The notes beneath the pieces were generated by a model that was given only the letters and a program-made list of their open reading frames with translations, was not told the DNA's origin and searched no databases. Shown piece by piece: positions 1 to 10,024 of a stretch of 64,000 nt of DNA. How positions within the stretch are numbered: the first letter of the stretch is position 1; the number at the start of each line of letters is the position of its first letter. A program made the position numbers and the translations under genes. Source of the stretch: Sphingobacteriales bacterium (lineage in GTDB: Bacteria > Bacteroidota > Bacteroidia > Chitinophagales > UBA2359); assembly GCA_016711285.1 (NCBI GenBank), contig JADJTG010000012.1:1-64000 (forward strand). Direction: 5' to 3'.

Positions 1-1490
1 ATATCGCTTTATATTCAACGATGCCGAAGTAAAATTAGCTTTTGTAAATGATGAACAACTGTACCAAAAAGTAAATCCGTTAAAGATGATGTCGCTACTT
101 TGGGTGGTATTTTACAGTTTTGAAAAAATTGACAATGTAAAACATTGGACAGAAATTCAAAGTATGGGAATGAATTTGACCCTACCATGATGTAGATTCT
201 ATCAAAAAAACTATACAGCCCGATGATTTGGCAACTATTATTTATACTTCAGGCACTACGGGCGTTCCGAAAGGCGTAATGCTCACCCACAGTAATATTG
301 TGAGCAATGTGAACTCGGTGATGCCGCCGATTTTGCCGCTTGACAGTTCGGTGCGTGCGCTGAGTTTTTTGCCCCTGTGTCACATTTTTGAGCGCATGGT
401 AGTTTATACTTATATCGCCAACGGCTGCTCGGTGTATTATGCCGAAAGCATGGAAACCATAGGCGAGAATCTCAAAGAAGTAAAACCGCACTTTTTACCA
501 CTGTTCCGCGTCTCTAGAGAAAGTTTATGATAAAATCATAGCAAAAGGAGACGAACTCACCGGTATCAAGAAAAAACTCTTTGACTGGGCGATAGAACTC
601 GGTTTGGAATACGATGTAAAAGGAAAAAGCGCATTGTATCAATTACAATTAAGTATTGCCCGCAAGCTCGTTTTCAGCAAATGGAAAGAAGCCCCTAGGC
701 GGCAATATTGTAGGTATATATACGCGGTGCATCGGCTTTGCAAAGCCGCTTGGAGCGCGTGTTTAATGCGGCGGGCATTGCGGTGCGGCAGGGCTACGGG
801 CTTACCGAAACATCGCCCGTACTCACTTTCAGCCGCTTTGGTGAAGACAGCTACCTCATCGGCAGTGTGGGGCAACCTGTACCCGGCGTGGAAGTAAAAT
901 TAGACCCGCAAAACAATGAAATTCTGGCACGCGGAGCTAATATTATGAAAGGCTACTACAAACGTCCTGATGCCACCGCCGAAGTAATTGATGCCGAAGG
1001 GTGGTTTCATACCGGTGATGTAGGCGAATGGGTGGACGGCAAGTATTTGCGCATCACCGACCGCATCAAGCAGTTGTTCAAAACATCGGGCGGCAAATAT
1101 GTAGCTCCGCAACCCATTGAAAATAAATTAGCCGAATCGCCTTTTATTGAGCAAGTGATGATTACGGGCAACGACCAAAAATATGTTGGTGCGCTCATAG
1201 TGCCCGGACGCGATGCACTCACCAACTTCTGCAAAGAGCACAAACTCCCCACACAATCCATAGAAGAAATGATTCAGCAACCCGCCGTACTTGCCAAATA
1301 TCAGGAAATTATCAACGGCTACAATCCTTTGTTTAACAAAGTGGAGCAGGTAAAACGCTTTAAACTCTTGCCCAAAGAATGGACGATAGACAACGGCGAA
1401 CTCACAGCTACGATGAAAGCCAAACGAAAAGTTATTTTGGAAAAATACGCCGACATCATCGCCGAAATACACAGCTATGGCGATAAATAA
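1..1490 (+). pseudogene. long-chain fatty-acyl-CoA ligase (AMP-binding), 5'-partial and multiply frameshifted
   Basis: The reading frame enters from before the window. Stitching frames gives a continuous FAA1/FadD-like adenylate-forming enzyme that would activate fatty acids to acyl-CoA with ATP. The AMP-binding P-loop YTSGTTGVPKG is at about 243-275. Further on come QGYGLTE (near 793), the GWFHTGD motif (near 1000) and the C-terminal KTSGGKYVAP segment (near 1080). The frame breaks about four times before base 200, twice near 497-515 (a missing T in a T-run and a missing C) and twice near 694-712 (an extra C and a missing G). The last 780 bases are intact. Either it is a pseudogene or the left end is low-quality sequence; the clustering favours sequence error. 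Two further ligase genes are at 36.1 and 52.2 kb. Confidence 0.85.
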
Positions 1491-1510
1491 TTCATCAACT
1501 CTATAAAGAC

Positions 1511-1553
1511 CAAACGTATAAGGTTTATTCAAAAAACAAACCTTATACGTTTG
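1511..1553. terminator. perfect 16-bp inverted repeat between the ligase and xerD
   Basis: Bases 1511-1526 pair perfectly with 1538-1553 around an 11-base A-rich loop. It starts 20 bases after the ligase stop and ends 21 bases before the xerD start. There is no T-tract on the plus strand, so it may be a processing or attenuation hairpin rather than a classical terminator. Confidence 0.55.
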
Positions 1554-1574
1554 ATTATAAAAAAACACACCTCC

Positions 1575-2486
1575 ATGTGGCAAGATATCATCAATGGTTT
1601 TAAAAATTTTTTGCAGTTAGAAAAAGGCTTGTCAAAGCACTCTGTTGAGGCTTATCTTGATGATATTTTCAAATTGCGGCAATATGCCGAACAGCAAGAG
1701 CCTCCTTTGAGTGCGGTGCAATTTACATTAGAGGAGTTGGAGTTGTTCATTACACATTTGGCAGAATCAGGCATCAGTACGCGCTCGCAAGCGCGTGTTA
1801 TTTCGGGTATCAAAGCATTTTATCGTTATTTAGATATTGAAAATATGCTGCCAAAAGGAAACCCCACCGAATTGCTCGAAGCTCCCAAAATGAGCAAAAC
1901 CATACCCGAGTATCTCACCCTCAAAGAAATAGAGCGTATGTGTGCCGCCATTGACCACAGCAGCCCCGAAGGGCAACGCAACCGCGCTATTATTGAGGTG
2001 CTCTACGGCTGCGGCTTGCGCGTGAGCGAATTGTGCGGGCTACGCCTGTCAAATTTATACTTAGACATCGGTTTTTTGAAAGTACAGGGCAAAGGCAACA
2101 AAGAGCGATTAGTACCCATCAATGATACCGCTATTATGCACCTGCGCTGCTACATTGCCGAAGTGCGCAGTGCTTTGCCCATTCAGCCTGCTTTTCAGGA
2201 TATGGTGCTGCTCAACCGCTTCGGAAAATCACTCAGCCGCATCAGCGTATTCAATATTATCAAAGATTTGGCGGCGGCGGCAGGCATCAAAAAAAACATC
2301 AGCCCGCACACCTTGCGCCACTCTTTTGCTACCCACCTCTACGAAGGCGGAGCCGATTTGCGTGCCATACAGGATATGCTCGGACACGAATCTATCACCA
2401 GCACCGAAATTTATTCGCATGTGAGCAACCAACATTTGCGCAAAACCCTTTTGCAATATCACCCGCGCTTTCAAAACAACTCCTGA
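1575..2486 (+). CDS. xerD: site-specific tyrosine recombinase XerD
   Basis: 303-residue tyrosine recombinase, the usual Xer length. Xer proteins resolve chromosome dimers at dif during cell division. Residues 1-95 form the SAM-like N-terminal core-binding domain (FKNFLQLEKGLS, then RVISGIKAFYRYL). The catalytic domain has Arg149 (GLRVSEL), Lys173 (QGKGNKER), His245 and Arg248 (HTLRHSFATHL), His271 (LGHESITST) and Tyr280 (EIYSHV), so every catalytic residue is present. The ATG at 1575 is chosen over a TTG 24 bases upstream because the protein then begins directly with the conserved N-terminal helix and the TTG lies inside the hairpin at 1511-1553. There are no integron or phage neighbours, so this is the housekeeping enzyme. 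Confidence 0.93.
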   Translation: MWQDIINGFKNFLQLEKGLSKHSVEAYLDDIFKLRQYAEQQEPPLSAVQFTLEELELFITHLAESGISTRSQARVISGIKAFYRYLDIENMLPKGNPTELLEAPKMSKTIPEYLTLKEIERMCAAIDHSSPEGQRNRAIIEVLYGCGLRVSELCGLRLSNLYLDIGFLKVQGKGNKERLVPINDTAIMHLRCYIAEVRSALPIQPAFQDMVLLNRFGKSLSRISVFNIIKDLAAAAGIKKNISPHTLRHSFATHLYEGGADLRAIQDMLGHESITSTEIYSHVSNQHLRKTLLQYHPRFQNNS

Positions 2487-2626
2487 GTATATCATTCATA
2501 AAATTATTGCAAAGCATTTTTTTATAATAAAAAATTAATTATCAATATTTTATACATTTATCACACAAACACATTGCAATTATATTTGTTTTGTCTTTTT
2601 TCAAAATGTTTGTGGCTGATTTATTG

Positions 2627-2634
2627 TAAATTTG
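2627..2634 (+). promoter_or_regulatory. Bacteroidota-type -7 element (TAAATTTG)
   Basis: Perfect match to TAnnTTTG, about 45 bases before the aldehyde dehydrogenase ATG, giving a short leader. A TTTG lies at 2609-2612, closer than the usual -33 spacing, so only the -7 box is well supported. Confidence 0.5.
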
Positions 2635-2678
2635 TGCTTTGCTTTTTTTATTCTGATATTCTTTAAACATTTTCTTGT

Positions 2679-4046
2679 ATGCCAACTTTTGAAAGCCGCA
2701 ATCCCTACACCGGAGAATTGCTCGAAACCTACTCTGCCGCCCACTTGCGCCATATAGAAAATGTGTTGTCAAAAGCCCAAGATGCTTATCATATCAACCG
2801 CACGGCAACGCTGTCGGTACGATTGAAACGACTACAATATTTAGCAGAAGTATTGGAGAAAAACAAAAATAGCTATGCCGCACTCATAACCGCCGAAATG
2901 GGAAAGCCCATCACACAATCCGTAGCAGAAATAGAAAAATGCGCCGCTTTGTGTCGCTATTATACCGAAAAAGGCGAAGCCTTATTGAGCAAAGAAGAAA
3001 CCCAACTGCCGGACGGCGGCACTGCCGTTTTACAACCTGTGCCTTTGGGCGTGGTGCTGTGCATTATGCCTTGGAATTTTCCTTTCTGGCAGGTATTTCG
3101 TTGTGCGGTGGGTGCTACATTGGTGGGCAATGCCGTAGTGCTGAAGCACGCTCCCAATGTACCGCAATGCGCCTTAGCCATAGAGACGGCTTTCAAAGAA
3201 GCATTTTTTGCGGAGGGGATTTTTCAGAATGTATTTGCCGACCACGAAAAAACCGCCGTAATGATAAGTGATGCGCGTGTGCAGGGTGTAGCATTTACGG
3301 GCAGCGTGGCAGGTGGCGCAAAAGTGGCACAAACAGCCGGCAAACATATCAAAAAAACAGTGCTGGAACTCGGCGGCAGTGATGCCTTTGTGGTGCTGGC
3401 AGATGCACCTTTGAAAGAAGCAGCAAAAATTGCCGTGCGCTCGCGCATGATTAATTCGGGACAAAGTTGCATTGCCGCCAAACGTTTCATTGTTGCCGAA
3501 AGTATCGCCGACACTTTTGAAGAATTGGTATGGGCAGAGATGAAAAAATTGAAAATGGGCGACCCTATGGACAAAGCCACAGAAATAGGTCCGCTGGCAC
3601 GCCGCGATTTGGTGCTTACCGCCCAAAAACAAGTAGAGGCTTCGCTGGAGTTGGGTGCTACCCTGCGAAGCAGCGGCGTTGTTGAAAAAAATTCGCTCCT
3701 GTATCCGCCCACATTGCTCACCGATGTAATAGAAAAAATGCCCGTATTTTGCGAAGAAGTATTTGCGCCGGTATTTTGCAGCAGCCGCGCACGCGATGAG
3801 CAACACGCACTGGAACTTACAAATACTTCGGAGTATGGCTTGGGCGCAAGTGTGTGGACGAGCGATATGGAGCGCGGAAAATTATTCGCAAAAAAAATAC
3901 AAACCGGAACAGTGGGCATCAATCGTATGGTGCAATCCTATCCAGAAATACCTTTTGGCGGCGTAAAAAAATCGGGCTACGGCAAAGAACTCGGCGCGGC
4001 AGGTTTGTGGGAATTTACCAATTTGAAGTCTTTGATATACTCATAA
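2679..4046 (+). CDS. NAD(P)-dependent aldehyde dehydrogenase, succinate-semialdehyde dehydrogenase type
   Basis: 455 residues, the usual length of the compact GabD/Sad-like aldehyde dehydrogenases. It oxidises an aldehyde to the acid with NAD(P)+ through a Cys thiohemiacetal. Visible motifs are the PWNFPFWQ segment (Asn133 of the oxyanion hole), Lys156 in the cofactor pocket (VVLKHAPN), general base Glu230 (VLELGGSDAF) and nucleophile Cys264 (NSGQSCIAAKR). The C-terminal EIPFGGVKKSGYGKELG motif is typical of succinate-semialdehyde dehydrogenases. Substrate choice is inferred from family resemblance only. It is monocistronic-looking, with its own -7 promoter and 80 bases before the next gene. 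Confidence 0.9.
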   Translation: MPTFESRNPYTGELLETYSAAHLRHIENVLSKAQDAYHINRTATLSVRLKRLQYLAEVLEKNKNSYAALITAEMGKPITQSVAEIEKCAALCRYYTEKGEALLSKEETQLPDGGTAVLQPVPLGVVLCIMPWNFPFWQVFRCAVGATLVGNAVVLKHAPNVPQCALAIETAFKEAFFAEGIFQNVFADHEKTAVMISDARVQGVAFTGSVAGGAKVAQTAGKHIKKTVLELGGSDAFVVLADAPLKEAAKIAVRSRMINSGQSCIAAKRFIVAESIADTFEELVWAEMKKLKMGDPMDKATEIGPLARRDLVLTAQKQVEASLELGATLRSSGVVEKNSLLYPPTLLTDVIEKMPVFCEEVFAPVFCSSRARDEQHALELTNTSEYGLGASVWTSDMERGKLFAKKIQTGTVGINRMVQSYPEIPFGGVKKSGYGKELGAAGLWEFTNLKSLIYS

Positions 4047-4127
4047 AAATTAATTTTACAAAAAAAAACAAGAACCGATAAATCCGTACAATTGTATTAA
4101 TATTGTGCTGATAAGTATATATTTTTG

Positions 4128-6149
4128 ATGCCGATGCATGGAGTGCAGTTTTATATAAAGCGAATGTTCACTTGGTCAGTGAACCAACATGTCGCTATTT
4201 TTCGCTATTTATTAGTAGGAATTACCGTTATTATTCTGTCGTTGTTGTTTCCGCGCAGCAATTTTCGTTACGATTATGAACGCAACAGAACCTGGAAATA
4301 CAACAATTTGTACGCACCTTTTGATTACGCACTCGAAAAAACCAAAGAAACTTTAGAAGCAGACCAAGAGCGGATACGCCAAAACTTTGTTCCATTTTAT
4401 CGCCTGAACAGGAACTTATTATCCGTTCATATTCAGGAATTTCAGGAAAATTTTCTCTATAAGCTCACATTACTTTCGGGCAAAGATACTTCCATTGTTC
4501 CCCTTTTGCGCGATTCCTACAACAATACCGACTCCATTCAAGTACTTAATTTTAATGTGGCACAAACCCATGTGATAAGCGATTATTACACCCTAGAGCA
4601 GTTGAATGATGTGCTGCAAACACAATTGGAAAAATTAAAACCGCGACAGGCTGATTTTTTAAAACCCTTGTTGCGCGAGCATCTGCACCCCAATATTATG
4701 TATGATAAAAATGTAAGTGAGCGTTTTTTAAATGCTGCCCTTGATAGGGTTTCGCTCACACAGGGCATCGTAAAAAAAGGGGATTTGGTCGTAGGGCAAG
4801 GAGCCATCATCAGTGATGAAGTATTTACAAAACTCAATTCGCTGCGCAAAAACTATTTTAATCAACTCAACGAAGATGTCAATTTTAATTTAATAAATAT
4901 CGGATATTTTTTGTTGGTGAGCATTTTAATAACTTTATTCTTAGTGTATTTGAATCTTTTCCGAAACGAAACTTTTAATGATTACCGGCAATTAGGGTTT
5001 ATTTTTTTGTTGATAATAGGTTTTTTATTGTTGATAAAAGCAGTAGTAGCTTTGGACAATAATATGTATTTGTATATTATTCCATTTGCGATTATTCCTA
5101 TTGTTTTGCGCACTTTTTTCGGCAATCAGATGACTTTGTATGTGTATGTGATTCTGCTGCTATTGAGTAATTTTATGATCCCCGTAGGCTTTGAATTTCT
5201 ATTTTTGCAATTCACGGTAGGTTTGGTGGCTATTTTTGCCACAGTGAGTACCTTTTATTGGTCGGATTTTTTTCTGTCTGTATTTTGGGTAATGATAACC
5301 TACTTAGCCGGTTTTGTGGCTCTTTCTTTTATCCAAAGCGGCTCACTTGATAGTTTGGATTGGCAAATTTTATTGGCGTTGATACTCAATTCTTTGCTCA
5401 CTCTTTTGGCATATCCTCTGATTCCACTGATAGAGAGATTGTTCGGGTTTGTATCTAATACGCGCCTGATAGAACTGACGCATCTGCAAAATCCCTTGCT
5501 CCAAGAACTCAACGAAAAAGCTCCGGGTACATTTTGGCATTCGTATCAGGTGGCAAATTTGGCGGAAGCCGCCGCCGGTGTTATTGGCAGCAATACACTG
5601 CTCGTAAAAGTAGGTGCTTTGTATCACGACATTGGCAAAATGGAAAAACCCCAATATTTTATCGAAAACCAAACCGGTTCTTTTAACCCGCACGATGAAT
5701 TAAGCCCTTTGGAAAGTGTGCGCATTATTGTGCAACATGTGACCAAAGGAATTGAGATAGCCAAAAAACATCGCCTGCCCAATGTTATTATTGATTTTAT
5801 ACGCACCCACCATGGCACTACCATCATTGGTGTATTTATGGAAAAATACCGACATCTCCACCCCAACGACTTTATTGATGAAGTAGAGTTCCGCTATCCG
5901 GGTCCCCTGCCCTACTCCAAAGAAACCGCCCTCGTTATGATTGCCGACTCCTTAGATGCCGCCTCTATGAGCCTCTCCAATCCTTCGGAACAAGACATTG
6001 AAAATTTGGTGGAAAACATTATTCAGCAAAAAATAGATGCCGGACAATTCAGCAACTGCGATTTGTCGTTCAAAGATTTAAAAAACATCAAAAAAGTACT
6101 CAAAACCCAACTAAAAAGTAAATTTCATTTGCGGGTAAAATATCGTTGA
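4128..6149 (+). CDS. 7TM-HD phosphohydrolase, PgpH-like (HDIG domain membrane protein)
   Basis: About 673 residues. Order: one N-terminal membrane helix (about 20-40), an extracytoplasmic region (about 45-255), a run of six to seven hydrophobic helices (about 260-450) and a cytosolic HD domain with YHDIGKMEKP near residue 500. This is the 7TMR-HDED/7TMR-HD arrangement of PgpH in Listeria, a cyclic-di-AMP phosphodiesterase; the same role here is inference. Metal-ligand motifs downstream include RTHHGTT and ADSLDAASM. A TTG at 4125, ATG at 4128, ATG at 4134 and ATG at 4164 are all in frame. A TATTTTTG box at 4120-4127 touches the first of these, so the true start could be the later 4164 ATG. 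Confidence 0.87.
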   Translation: MPMHGVQFYIKRMFTWSVNQHVAIFRYLLVGITVIILSLLFPRSNFRYDYERNRTWKYNNLYAPFDYALEKTKETLEADQERIRQNFVPFYRLNRNLLSVHIQEFQENFLYKLTLLSGKDTSIVPLLRDSYNNTDSIQVLNFNVAQTHVISDYYTLEQLNDVLQTQLEKLKPRQADFLKPLLREHLHPNIMYDKNVSERFLNAALDRVSLTQGIVKKGDLVVGQGAIISDEVFTKLNSLRKNYFNQLNEDVNFNLINIGYFLLVSILITLFLVYLNLFRNETFNDYRQLGFIFLLIIGFLLLIKAVVALDNNMYLYIIPFAIIPIVLRTFFGNQMTLYVYVILLLLSNFMIPVGFEFLFLQFTVGLVAIFATVSTFYWSDFFLSVFWVMITYLAGFVALSFIQSGSLDSLDWQILLALILNSLLTLLAYPLIPLIERLFGFVSNTRLIELTHLQNPLLQELNEKAPGTFWHSYQVANLAEAAAGVIGSNTLLVKVGALYHDIGKMEKPQYFIENQTGSFNPHDELSPLESVRIIVQHVTKGIEIAKKHRLPNVIIDFIRTHHGTTIIGVFMEKYRHLHPNDFIDEVEFRYPGPLPYSKETALVMIADSLDAASMSLSNPSEQDIENLVENIIQQKIDAGQFSNCDLSFKDLKNIKKVLKTQLKSKFHLRVKYR

Positions 6150-6171
6150 GTCGGCAACCCATCGCCGCTTT

Positions 6172-7413
6172 TTATACCAACTGCGACAAAGAATGTGTGA
6201 GTGCGTTGAGTGTGATATGCTGCTTGGAAGTGCTGCGTTTATACACCTCAAATAAAGCATTGCGAATAGTGCGCGATACATCGCCAAAAATAGCCTCATC
6301 GCTGATTTCTACATCTTTGTTGCTCATCAGATAAGCAAATACACGCGCCATTCCGCAATTAGCAACAAAATCGGGAATTAAACTACAACGCTCATCTACC
6401 CAGCGTGCCGTTTCACCGAAAAACAAATCTTGGTCGGCAAAAGGAACATTCGCCCCTGCTGCCACACACTGCAATCCTTTGTTGAGGAGGCGTTCCATGT
6501 GGCTGCGATGCACCAAACGCGAAGCCGCCGCCGGAATAAAAATATCGCTTTCTGTATCCCAAATTTGTTGGTTGCCCTCTTCAAAAGGCAATAAATGGTC
6601 GGCTTGAAGTTTATTGTGTTCGCGTTGGAGCAACAACTGACGAACAGCGGAAAAATCTAAACCCTGCGTATCTATCAATACACCGGCGCGGTCAATAATG
6701 CCCACGATGCGCACGCCCTCCTGAGCGAGATAATAAGCAGCCGCACCCGCCACATTACCAAATCCCTGCACAATGGCACGTTTGCCTTGCAAGGTGCTTT
6801 GGTGGTAAATGTCGTAATAATGCCGCACCGACTCCGCCACGCCGTAGCCTGTAATCATATCGGCAACGGTGAATTTTCGGCTGATGTCGGGCGTAAATGT
6901 GGGGTCTTCCAGTTTTTTGGAAACGCCGAGGCGCAACTGCCCGATGCGGTGAATTTTAGAGCTTTTTACGGCGTGAAAATGACCGTTCACGATGCCCTCT
7001 TGCGGATGCCACAATCCCAAATCTTCGGTAACAGGAATAACATCTTTGAGTTCGTCAATATTGAGGTCGCCGCCGGTGCCGTAGTAGTTTTTGAGCAAAG
7101 GAAATACGGCAGCATACCAACGGCGCAGCACCCCATCGCGGCGCGGGTCGGCGGGATTGAAGTTGATACCCGATTTTGCGCCGCCGATAGAAGGACCGGA
7201 TACGGTAAATTTAATTTCCATCACTTTCGCCAGCGACTCCACTTCGTGGCGGTCTAAACCCTGCCGCTATCGCGTACCGCCGCCCGCTGCCCCGCCTCGC
7301 AAGGAGTTAATAACTACCCACCCTTGCGCTTCGGTTTCGCTGTCGTTCCATTCAAATACAATTAAGGGTTTTTTATTTTTGAATTTGTCCAATAATTGTT
7401 CGGTTGCTGCCAT
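6172..7413 (-). pseudogene. Glu/Leu/Phe/Val dehydrogenase with in-frame amber codon
   Basis: Full-length frame of 413 codons from an ATG at 7413, matching the glutamate/leucine dehydrogenase family, which deaminates an amino acid to its 2-oxo acid with NAD(P)+. The substrate lysine region IGGAKSGINFNP, the PVTEDLGLWHP region and the Rossmann turn QGFGNVAGAAA are all present. Codon 49 is TAG (7269-7267), where relatives carry Met in the GGGTRMRxGL motif. Around it the frame continues perfectly, so either two substitutions or a compensating deletion-insertion changed ATG to TAG. If real, translation would have to restart at a downstream ATG (7242) and lose part of the substrate-binding domain. 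A sequence error is as likely. Confidence 0.85.
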
Positions 7414-7440
7414 ATTTTATGCTAAATAAAAATTTGAATG

Positions 7441-7448
7441 CAAAAGTA
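7441..7448 (-). promoter_or_regulatory. -7 element (TACTTTTG) for the dehydrogenase
   Basis: Read on the minus strand this is TACTTTTG, a perfect TAnnTTTG box, placed about 28 bases before the ATG at 7413. No TTTG at the -33 spacing was found. The rest of the divergent 7414-7784 gap is AT-rich with no recognisable gene. Confidence 0.5.
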
Positions 7449-7784
7449 CGAAATTTACACCGAAGCATAGATAGGAAGCAAAAGGATATTTTTGAGTTTT
7501 TATCGCAGTGAAAAAAAATAAAATCGCCCTAAAAATGTGTTTTTTTATCAAAATAATGCCGCACTGAAAGGAGTACAGGAAAAAATAAAACCTGAAAATA
7601 CTATCTTTGAGATATAGAATGGCTATTATACATTTTTGCCGGAAAACACAAACCCAAAAAAATAGAAACAGGAACTTTATTGTATCATACAAAAAAGGAC
7701 AAAGCTATATTGAATAAAAAAAGCAGGAGTATATCATTAAAATTTCACCACATTATCATCAGGTTTTTGTCTTATTTTTTTCAA

Positions 7785-10016
7785 ATGAAATATTTTTATT
7801 TATTTATATATTTGACGATGGCTGCCGCCGCCGCACAAGCACAAATTCAATTTGTAGCGGATACCAATATCAGTGTTGAAAAAGACGGACAGCCCCTGCG
7901 CTATGCGTGGCTCGGCGGGCTGAACAATCCCCAATTTTCTGCCGCCGACCTCAACCACGACAACATCACGGATTTGTGCATCTTCGACCGCTACGACCAT
8001 CGTATTTTTACTTTTATCAACGACAATATTCCCAATACCATCAGCTATACCTATTCGCCGCAATATGCCGCATATTTTCCGGCATTACAAAACTGGGCTT
8101 TGCTGCGTGATTATAATTGTGACGAGGTACCGGATATTTTTACTTCGCGCTACGAAACACTCGGCTGCTACAAAGGTATGTGGGTGGATAATCAACTGCA
8201 TTTTGAACTCGACAAAGACCAGCTATTATATAATCAAAATGTATTGCTGCCCATTGCTCCCACCGATTTGCCCGCCATTGATGATATTGACGGAGACGGG
8301 TATATAGATGTGCTCACTTTTAATCCGGCGGGCGGCTATGCGTGGTGGCTGCGCAACGAAACAAGCACCTGCGGCGCATTTAACCTCATAAAAGCAGATG
8401 CCTGCTGGGGAAAATTCTACGAAAGCGGTATCAACACTTCTTTGGAACTCAATGCCGAGTGCAGCGGCAAAAAAAATACGCCCGCCGATGCCACCCGCCA
8501 CCCGGGTTCTACGCTGATGACGGCAGATTTTGACAATGACGGCGACAAAGAACTGATTTTGGGCGATGTGAGTTTTAATAATCTGCTGCTCGCCCTCAAT
8601 GGCGGCACTGCCGCCGATGCCCTGATAGTATCGCAAGACACGACTTTTCCGTCAAATTCTGTACCGATGGAGGTAACGAGTTTTCCGGCGGCTTTTGCTG
8701 CCGATGTCAATAACGATGGTTTGCAGGATTTGCTCGCTGCCCCCAACTCGCGCAGCCTCGCCGACCATTTGCGCTGTTCGTGGCTCTATCTCAATCAGGG
8801 TACTCCTCAAAACGCCGTCTTTCAGTATTCCACCGACCGTTTTTTGAGCGAACAAAGCATTGATGTAGGGCGCGGGGCTTTTCCGGCTTTTGTGGATTAC
8901 AACAACGATGGCTTACAGGATTTGGTAATGGGTAATTACGGTACTTCGGCTTCGCCTGTTTCTTCGGTGATGAGTGCTTCGCTCACTTTATACGAAAATA
9001 CCGGAACGCTTGGCACTCCGAAATTTCAATGGATCAGCGACGATTGGCTCAACCTGAAACAATACAATTTATTTAGCTTGGTGCCGCACTTCGGCGATAT
9101 AGACAGTGATGGCGACACCGATTTATTGTTGGGCTGCGGCGGCTCTAATATGCCGAGCCAAAGCAGCCTCAACGGTATGTTGCTGCTGATGAAAAATACC
9201 GCCCCCCCCAATACTGCACCCTATTTTGAAACGCCGGTATTTGGTTATCAGGGCATTGATGTAGGGCAAAACAGTGCGCCCTGCCTCTATGATGTAAACG
9301 GCGATGGTTTGAAAGATTTGATTATAGGCGAAAAATTGGGAAAACTCAATTATTACGTCAATAGTGGCACTGCCCAGCAGCCTGCATTTACGGTGGTAAA
9401 TACTTTTTGGGGGCAAGTAGATGTACGCGCCGAATCGGGTACGGGCTATGCGATGCCGGCTGTGTTGGATTTGGATAATGACACCTATGCCGATTTGATA
9501 GTAGGCTCTGAAAACGGGCAAGTTTTTTGGTTTACGGGCATTGAAGGCGACCCCACCACTGCCGTTTTTACCCAAAAAGACGATAACCTCACCGATGTAT
9601 ATGACGGCTTATACACTGCTCCTGCCTTTGCCGACCTCAACGAAGACGGAAAAACCGAATTGGCAGTGGGCAACTATCGCGGCGGTTTGAGCCTTTACAG
9701 TGCCACTACTTACAGTGCAATTTTTGAGGCGGCGGCACCCGCGAAGTTGCAGTTGTTGCAAGCAGTTCCCAATCCGGTGGCGCAGGGTGCTTGTCGTTTG
9801 CAATGGCAGCCAATGCACCCCGACAACAAGGACGGCTTATTGCGTTTGAGCGTTTATACCGCAGTTGGCACTTTGGTAAGCGAGCAAACGCTACCGCCCG
9901 ACACTTCGGAAATGCTGCTGCACACCGAAAACTGGCTAAGTGGTGTGTATATCGTGCAACTCAAAAAAGGGACTTCGGTGGTGGCAAGCGGCAAAATAGT
10001 ATATAATTTTCCCTAA
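7785..10016 (+). CDS. FG-GAP/VCBS-repeat secreted protein with T9SS type A sorting domain
   Basis: 743 residues from an ATG at 7785, chosen because it begins a clean signal peptide (KYFYLFIYLTMAAAAAQA); an in-frame TTG lies 105 bases upstream. Repeated calcium-loop motifs such as DLNHDNITDL, DIDGDGYIDV, DFDNDGDKE, DVNNDGLQDL, DIDSDGDTDL and DVNGDGLKDL mark a beta-propeller of FG-GAP/VCBS blades. The final 80-90 residues (LLQAVPNPV, LSGVYIVQLKKG) are a type A sorting domain directing export through T9SS and surface attachment. The function beyond a secreted propeller is unknown. Its last 347 coding bases recur almost identically at 63.3 kb. It converges with the minus-strand permease with 8 bases between them. 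Confidence 0.9.
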   Translation: MKYFYLFIYLTMAAAAAQAQIQFVADTNISVEKDGQPLRYAWLGGLNNPQFSAADLNHDNITDLCIFDRYDHRIFTFINDNIPNTISYTYSPQYAAYFPALQNWALLRDYNCDEVPDIFTSRYETLGCYKGMWVDNQLHFELDKDQLLYNQNVLLPIAPTDLPAIDDIDGDGYIDVLTFNPAGGYAWWLRNETSTCGAFNLIKADACWGKFYESGINTSLELNAECSGKKNTPADATRHPGSTLMTADFDNDGDKELILGDVSFNNLLLALNGGTAADALIVSQDTTFPSNSVPMEVTSFPAAFAADVNNDGLQDLLAAPNSRSLADHLRCSWLYLNQGTPQNAVFQYSTDRFLSEQSIDVGRGAFPAFVDYNNDGLQDLVMGNYGTSASPVSSVMSASLTLYENTGTLGTPKFQWISDDWLNLKQYNLFSLVPHFGDIDSDGDTDLLLGCGGSNMPSQSSLNGMLLLMKNTAPPNTAPYFETPVFGYQGIDVGQNSAPCLYDVNGDGLKDLIIGEKLGKLNYYVNSGTAQQPAFTVVNTFWGQVDVRAESGTGYAMPAVLDLDNDTYADLIVGSENGQVFWFTGIEGDPTTAVFTQKDDNLTDVYDGLYTAPAFADLNEDGKTELAVGNYRGGLSLYSATTYSAIFEAAAPAKLQLLQAVPNPVAQGACRLQWQPMHPDNKDGLLRLSVYTAVGTLVSEQTLPPDTSEMLLHTENWLSGVYIVQLKKGTSVVASGKIVYNFP
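9653..9999 (+). repeat. 347-bp long-distance direct repeat, copy 1 (sorting-domain coding)
   Basis: Identical to 63331-63677 except for five substitutions and with no indel. It covers the end of the propeller and the whole sorting domain. Similarity stops at 9999, just before the stop codon of this gene. In this copy the repeat sits inside an intact gene. Confidence 0.9.
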
Positions 10017-10024
10017 AAAACCTC

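Noticed and set aside
2542..2772. 76-codon minus-strand frame upstream of the aldehyde dehydrogenase
   Set aside because: Overlaps the dehydrogenase start and the -7 box; no family resemblance.
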